The notes below the pieces were generated by a model. It worked only from the letters and a program-made list of their open reading frames with translations, had not been told where the DNA came from and ran no database searches. Made by a program: the position numbers and the translations under genes. 64,000 nt of DNA from Mesorhizobium sp. B2-3-12. Its GTDB lineage: Bacteria > Pseudomonadota > Alphaproteobacteria > Rhizobiales > Rhizobiaceae. The stretch lies in the NCBI RefSeq assembly GCF_006442205.1, contig NZ_VFVR01000002.1, forward strand, positions 186,001 to 250,000, read 5' to 3'. Numbering within the stretch: position 1 is the first letter of the stretch; each line of letters opens with the position of its first letter. Positions 63,714 through 64,000 of the stretch are shown here, one piece after another.

Positions 63714-64000
63714 CTACCGCTCTTCTCGTCGAAACGGCTTTAGCAGCGCCGACGGCGCCACCGCGTTGCGCGACATCACCGCCATGGCGACGATGGTGAA
63801 GATGAAAGGCAGCATCAGGAACGCCTCGTAGGGGATATGCCCCAGCCCGCTCGCCTGCATGCGCAGCTGGAGCGCGTCGACGAAGGCGAACAGCAGCGCG
63901 GCCCCCGCCGAGCGCCACGGGTCCCAGCGGCCGAACACCACCAGCGCGATCGCCACCCAGCCGCGTCCGGACACGACGCCGAAGGTGAAGGCGTTGAACT
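63714..64000 (-). CDS. ABC transporter permease (C-terminal part, cut by window edge)
   Basis: The last about 95 residues are visible, read leftward into the window from beyond 64000: 'FTFGVVSGRGWVAIALVVFGRWDPWRSAGAALLFAFVDALQLRMQ', then a final membrane helix and 'KPFRREER'. This is the end of a LivH/RbsC-type permease of the nucleoside/lipoprotein-linked (YufQ/NupQ-like) group. The rest of the operon, including ATPase and second permease, lies outside. The stop is at 63714-63716. Confidence 0.85.
   Translation of the reverse strand, partial: FNAFTFGVVSGRGWVAIALVVFGRWDPWRSAGAALLFAFVDALQLRMQASGLGHIPYEAFLMLPFIFTIVAMAVMSRNAVAPSALLKPFRREER

Overview
The window is a chromosomal segment of a high-GC alphaproteobacterium. 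The best guess is Mesorhizobium or a close relative in the Rhizobiales. This rests on the large NAD-dependent glutamate dehydrogenase, a usg protein, SDHAF4/DUF1674, TadG, DUF1062 and YggT/DUF167 proteins, several families of intergenic palindromic repeats, and an abundance of ABC transporters. No species assignment was tested.

Layout. 0-9 kb: LysR regulator divergent from an MFS exporter and an aldo-keto reductase, then usg, acs overlapping a MOSC protein, a TIM-barrel sugar-phosphate isomerase-like protein, and a cyclopropane fatty acid synthase. At 8.7 kb a 23-codon ORF sits behind a 15-base Shine-Dalgarno sequence. 9-18.7 kb: TadG-like pilus protein, transglutaminase-like protein, HAD phosphatase, SDHAF4, htpX-rsmB, heparinase II/III protein, purH. 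18.9-31 kb: MFS permease, NAD-GDH, AhpD-like protein, an exported histidine ammonia-lyase homologue without the usual Ala-Ser-Gly cofactor tripeptide, LysE exporter, DUF1062, typA. 31-45 kb: small secreted proteins, a TetR/MFS pair with a 17-bp-arm operator, ppa, GNAT, a lemA plus three TPM-domain gene cluster with a recent duplication, pdxY-DUF429, carbonic anhydrase, M3 oligopeptidase. 44.8-52.7 kb: a complete CUT1-type ABC importer (binding protein, two permeases, ATPase) with an M81 peptidase, an SDR and an RpiR regulator, with two matching 17-bp candidate operators in the divergent promoter. 52.7-53.6 kb: DUF167, YggT and tRNA-Ala(CGC).

53.9-62.4 kb is the most unusual stretch. An XRE-type regulator precedes an AT-rich leader with alternative hairpins. 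Then come a 31-codon peptide gene, a SagB-type nitroreductase-fold dehydrogenase and three small unknown proteins. Only one base separates this set from a convergent iron-uptake-type operon (ABC ATPase, exbB, exbD, tonB) with an iron-responsive-operator-like TGA-N9-TCA site upstream. I read the peptide plus SagB set as a candidate ribosomally made, modified peptide (RiPP) locus without a YcaO cyclodehydratase. Its possible link to metal uptake rests only on position. The window closes with a cysteine hydrolase, an LLM flavin oxidoreductase, a 51-residue membrane protein, an SDR and a truncated ABC permease.

Limits: all assignments come from reading motifs by eye. No searches, folding or alignments were run. 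Starts were chosen from ribosome binding sites and family-typical N-termini and some could be wrong.
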